From positions 1-8,843 of the forward strand of contig CAJOQO010000082.1 of assembly GCA_905236545.1 (NCBI GenBank): a stretch of DNA of 8,843 nt, written 5' to 3'. The notes below the pieces were generated by a model. The model made no database searches and was not told where the DNA came from. It saw only the letters and a list, made by a program, of their open reading frames with translations. The position numbers and the translations under genes were made by a program. The first letter of the stretch is position 1, and every line of letters begins with the position of its first letter. The stretch comes from an uncultured Lachnospiraceae bacterium. GTDB lineage: Bacteria; Bacillota; Clostridia; Lachnospirales; Lachnospiraceae. This document shows positions 6,408 through 8,843 of the stretch, piece after piece.

Positions 6408-6447
6408 GGATCGTCCCTGCTGCAAAACTGCAGCAGGGACATTTTTT
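6356..6447 (+). promoter_or_regulatory. T-box-like 3' half: stem III, antiterminator, terminator
   Basis: The order of parts matches the downstream half of a T-box riboswitch. A stem III-like hairpin pairs 6356-6362 with 6376-6382 and 6364-6367 with 6372-6375, with a bulged C6363 and a CGGT loop. Seven bases later, 6390-6403 (ACGGTGGAACCACG) matches the T-box consensus AGGGTGGNACCGCG at 12 of 14 positions. In the antiterminator, ACG (6401-6403) pairs with CGT (6412-6414), the seven-base bulge TGGAACC is intact, and CACGG pairs with CCCTG (6415-6419) at four of five positions. The competing terminator reuses 6413-6423. The gene downstream is tied to thrS, a classic T-box target. No stem I is recognisable upstream, where the SEC-C zinc motif is encoded, so this may be a truncated or decayed element. 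Confidence 0.6.
6413..6447 (+). terminator. Strong intrinsic terminator
   Basis: GTCCCTGCTGC (6413-6423) and GCAGCAGGGAC (6430-6440) form a perfect 11-pair stem around AAAACT, followed by A and six T residues (6442-6447). It should end most transcripts leaving the SEC-C gene. No promoter is evident between it and the next ORF, so readthrough probably supplies thrS. Confidence 0.93.
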
Positions 6448-6491
6448 CAAGACAGCGTGGTAAAGCAACAGAGAAAGGAACAGGAATCACT

Positions 6492-6833
6492 ATGAACAGA
6501 CTGGAAAGAAAAGCAGCACTTGCAGTCGCTGCGGCGACCGCGGGCGTGATCGTATCAGGAGTGTCATTGCTCCGTAAGCACACCAGGTATCTGACGGAGA
6601 AGGCAGCGGCAACCTTTGGGAATGAGGAGAACGGTGAGATGGACGAGCTGACCCGGGAGGCCCTTGCCGCGGGCGGGGAAGGGCCAGGGCAGGAGACGCA
6701 GCCAGGCTCCGGCGAAGCGTCCGGGCAGGAACAGGCACAGGATACGGCGGCTGAGGGCTTTGAAAAATCGCGGGAGAGCGCAGATCTTCCGGCAGCAGCC
6801 GGAAAAGAGGAAAAAGAGGAGGAAGCAGAATGA
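6492..6833 (+). CDS. Small single-helix membrane protein, uncharacterised
   Basis: The 113-residue protein has a basic start (MNRLERK), one hydrophobic alanine- and valine-rich helix at about 9-27, and a basic stretch RKHTRYLTEK. A long low-complexity tail follows, rich in Glu, Gly, Ala and Gln and ending KEEKEEEAE. I do not recognise the family. The tail is probably disordered. Its stop overlaps the thrS start in ATGA (6830-6833), and AGGA (6482-6485) or AAAGGAA (6474-6480) can serve as its ribosome binding site, which supports real translation coupled to thrS. Composition alone does not prove it is a gene, because alanine/glycine-rich frames can be open by chance in GC-rich DNA. Confidence 0.65.
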   Translation: MNRLERKAALAVAAATAGVIVSGVSLLRKHTRYLTEKAAATFGNEENGEMDELTREALAAGGEGPGQETQPGSGEASGQEQAQDTAAEGFEKSRESADLPAAAGKEEKEEEAE

Positions 6834-8755
6834 TTATTACGCTGAAAGATGGATCGACAAAAGAATACACGCAGCCGATGGCGGTGATCGATATCGCGAA
6901 GGATATCAGCGAAGGACTTGCCCGCGCCGCATGCGTGGCTGAGGTCAACGGAGAGACAGCTGATCTGCGCACTGTGATCGATAAGGACAGTACGCTGAAT
7001 CTGTACACCTTCGACAGCCCTGAAGGACAGCATGCATTTAACCATACTGCCTCCCACATGATGGCACAGGCGATTAAGCGCCTGTATCCGGAAGTCAGGC
7101 TTGCGATCGGGCCATCGATTGACCATGGCTTCTACTATGACATCGAATCCGACCGGCAGATGACAAATGAGGATCTCGAGAAGATCGAGGCTGAGATGAA
7201 GAAGATCGCAAAGGAGAATCTGGAGCTTACCCGGTTCACGAAGCCGAGGGCGGAAGCGATCGAATATTTCAGGGAGAAGGGCGAACCCTACAAGGTTCAG
7301 CTGATCGAAGATCTTCCGGAGGATGCGGAAATCTCATTCTACACCCAGGGAGAATTCACAGACCTGTGCGCCGGTCCGCATCTGATGACCACGAAGCCGG
7401 TCAAGGCGTTCAAGCTGACCTCCATCGCCGGCGCTTACTGGAGAGGCGATGAACATAACAAGATGCTGACACGAATCTACGGAACCGCATTTCCGAAGAA
7501 GAGCGAGCTGGATGCGTATCTCGCGCGCATTGAGGAGGCGAAGAAACGCGATCACAGGAAGATCGGAAAAGAGATGGGGCTGTTCATGCTCAGCGAGTAC
7601 GGCCCGGGCATGCCCTTCTTCCTTCCGAACGGCATGATCCTTAGAAATGAGCTGCTGACCTACTGGAGGAAACTGCATCTGAAGAACGGGTATATTCAGA
7701 TCGACACACCCATCATGCTCAGCCGCAAACTGTGGGAGACCTCCGGCCACTGGGATCATTATAAGGATGGCATGTACTCTCTCAAGGTGGATGAAGAGGA
7801 CTACGCGATCAAGCCGATGAACTGTCCCGGCGCGATCCTGGTCTATCAGAATGAAGGCCGTTCCTACCGTGATCTTCCGCTGCGTTACGCGGAGCTTGGA
7901 CATGTACACCGCTACGAGAAATCCGGCGAGCTTCACGGCCTGATGCGTGTGCGTTCCTTCACGCAGGATGACGCGCACATCCTGCTGGCAAAGGAACAGA
8001 TCCAGGAGGAAGTCCGCAGGATCACCGCGCTGATCGACGAAGTCTACAAGATGTTCGGGTTTGAGTATTATGTCGAATTGTCCACCCGGCCGGATGACTC
8101 CATGGGTTCGGACGAGGACTGGGAGCTGGCGACGGATGGACTGAGAAATGCGCTGGAGTCTCTTGGCCTCGACTACATCGTCAATGAAGGGGACGGCGCT
8201 TTCTATGGTCCGAAGATTGACTTCCATCTCAGAGACTGCCTGGGCAGAACATGGCAGTGCGGAACCATCCAGCTTGATTTCCAGCTTCCGGAACGGTTCC
8301 ATCTGGACTACATCGGAGCGGATGGTGAGAAGCATCAGCCGGTGATGATCCACAGGGTTGTGTTCGGTTCCGTTGAGCGCTTCATCGGAATCCTGATCGA
8401 GCATTTTGCCGGACAGTTCCCGACCTGGCTCGCTCCGACGCAGGTGAAAGTGCTGCCGATCTCCGAGAAGTACGAGGACTATGCGAGAAAGGTGGCTCAG
8501 CAGCTCCAGGACGCTGAGATCCGTGCGTCGATGGATGAGCGGAACGAAACGCTGAAGTTTAAGATCCGTGACGCGCACATGCAGCGGATTCCGTATACTG
8601 TCATTGTCGGAGCGAAGGAAGAAGAGAATGGGACGATCTCCCTGCGCTCCCGCTTCGCCGGTGACGAAGGGTCGAAGAGTGTGGATGAGTTCGTGAAAGC
8701 TTTGAGAGAGGAGATTGACACGAAGGCGATCCGCGTGGCAGAGCCGGAAGCTTAG
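6830..8755 (+). CDS. thrS: Threonyl-tRNA synthetase
   Basis: This class II synthetase charges tRNA-Thr with threonine and removes mischarged serine. All domains of the full-length bacterial enzyme are present in 641 residues. The TGS domain is at about 1-60. The editing domain is at about 65-225, with His72, His76, Asp178, Cys180 and His184 in the expected HTASH and TDLCAGPH motifs. The catalytic core is at about 240-535, with zinc ligands Cys332 (MNCPGA), His383 (TQDDAH) and His508 (MIHRVVFGSVERF, motif 3). Motif 2 is around RYAELGHVHRYEKSGELHGLMRVRSF. The anticodon-binding domain is at about 540-636. AGGAGG (6817-6822) lies seven bases before ATG6830, which overlaps the preceding stop. No normal T-box leader lies directly upstream; only the T-box-like element at 6356-6447, before the small ORF, could regulate it. 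Confidence 0.98.
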   Translation: MIITLKDGSTKEYTQPMAVIDIAKDISEGLARAACVAEVNGETADLRTVIDKDSTLNLYTFDSPEGQHAFNHTASHMMAQAIKRLYPEVRLAIGPSIDHGFYYDIESDRQMTNEDLEKIEAEMKKIAKENLELTRFTKPRAEAIEYFREKGEPYKVQLIEDLPEDAEISFYTQGEFTDLCAGPHLMTTKPVKAFKLTSIAGAYWRGDEHNKMLTRIYGTAFPKKSELDAYLARIEEAKKRDHRKIGKEMGLFMLSEYGPGMPFFLPNGMILRNELLTYWRKLHLKNGYIQIDTPIMLSRKLWETSGHWDHYKDGMYSLKVDEEDYAIKPMNCPGAILVYQNEGRSYRDLPLRYAELGHVHRYEKSGELHGLMRVRSFTQDDAHILLAKEQIQEEVRRITALIDEVYKMFGFEYYVELSTRPDDSMGSDEDWELATDGLRNALESLGLDYIVNEGDGAFYGPKIDFHLRDCLGRTWQCGTIQLDFQLPERFHLDYIGADGEKHQPVMIHRVVFGSVERFIGILIEHFAGQFPTWLAPTQVKVLPISEKYEDYARKVAQQLQDAEIRASMDERNETLKFKIRDAHMQRIPYTVIVGAKEEENGTISLRSRFAGDEGSKSVDEFVKALREEIDTKAIRVAEPEA

Positions 8756-8757
8756 CA

Positions 8758-8822
8758 CGGCCTGCGGATGGCTTCCCTACAGACAGCTGTTTTTTGCAGC
8801 TCCGGCCTGCGGATGGCTTCCC
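8758..8822 (+). repeat. Two direct copies of a 20-bp repeat after thrS
   Basis: CGGCCTGCGGATGGCTTCCC occurs at 8758-8777 and, identically, at 8803-8822, a 45-base period. The intervening 25 bases hold a five-pair AGCTG/CAGCT hairpin (8785-8789 with 8797-8801) whose loop contains six T residues. The bases after the second copy differ, apart from a shared GCAGC. More copies may lie beyond the window. The spacing and repeat do not look like CRISPR. Confidence 0.85.
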
Positions 8823-8843
8823 CATCGCAAACCTGCAGCCCAC

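Noticed and set aside
8785..8801. AGCTG-TTTTTTG-CAGCT after thrS as a terminator.
   Set aside because: The T run is in the loop, not after the stem, and the stem is only five pairs.
8758..8822. Two-repeat CRISPR.
   Set aside because: A 20-bp repeat, only two copies, a hairpin-containing spacer and no cas genes do not fit CRISPR.
8601..8843. Minus-strand open frame with a repeated VGKPSAGR-like peptide.
   Set aside because: It lies mostly antisense to thrS, and the repeated peptide is just the 20-bp DNA repeat translated.

Overview
This window looks like chromosomal DNA from a Gram-positive Clostridia-type bacterium, most likely of the Lachnospiraceae kind. The reasons are the moderately GC-rich coding style, strong AGGAGG-type ribosome binding sites, a SEC-C protein of a type I associate with that family, and T-box-like sequence just ahead of thrS. 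No phage, transposon, CRISPR, rRNA or tRNA was seen. Most of the window is housekeeping, and the unusual material sits at gene ends and between genes.

Layout. (1) Positions 27-2861 hold purB and purA on the + strand, the two enzymes around adenylosuccinate in AMP synthesis. PurB is the long form that resembles animal adenylosuccinate lyase. PurA is a divergent subtype. The last codons and stop of purA are part of a 34-bp tandem repeat (three copies, 2841-2942), and every copy encodes the same IYRNPA-stop tail in a successive reading frame. (2) Positions 2991-5130 hold two polytopic membrane ORFs. Together they look like one DUF6077/GT-C-like protein split in two. The second half starts after the stop of the first, behind an essentially perfect Shine-Dalgarno sequence. 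(3) A small two-helix membrane protein lies on the - strand (5260-5568). It has a structured leader and a probable promoter whose -35 box overlaps the -35 box of a + strand promoter. A 13-bp palindrome covers its -10 box.

(4) The + strand promoter (5700-5728) leads into a SEC-C zinc-motif protein (5832-6407), then a strong intrinsic terminator (6413-6447), a small one-helix membrane ORF (6492-6833) and thrS (6830-8755), which overlaps that ORF by ATGA. The 3' end of the SEC-C gene reads through sequence that looks like the 3' half of a T-box riboswitch: a stem III-like hairpin, a core matching the T-box consensus at 12 of 14 positions, and a mutually exclusive terminator. No stem I (codon-reading domain) could be found, and the space where it should be is occupied by the SEC-C zinc motif. 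This is the most interesting observation in the window. It suggests either a T-box leader that lost its 5' half and was fused to the upstream gene, or a rearranged control device for thrS. (5) After thrS come two copies of a 20-bp direct repeat at a 45-bp period, running to the window edge.

PurB and PurA act consecutively in one pathway. SEC-C, the small ORF and thrS probably share a transcript, with thrS expression gated by the terminator after the SEC-C gene. I did not find a clear novel multi-gene system. Family assignments come from remembered family features and visible motifs, not from searches.
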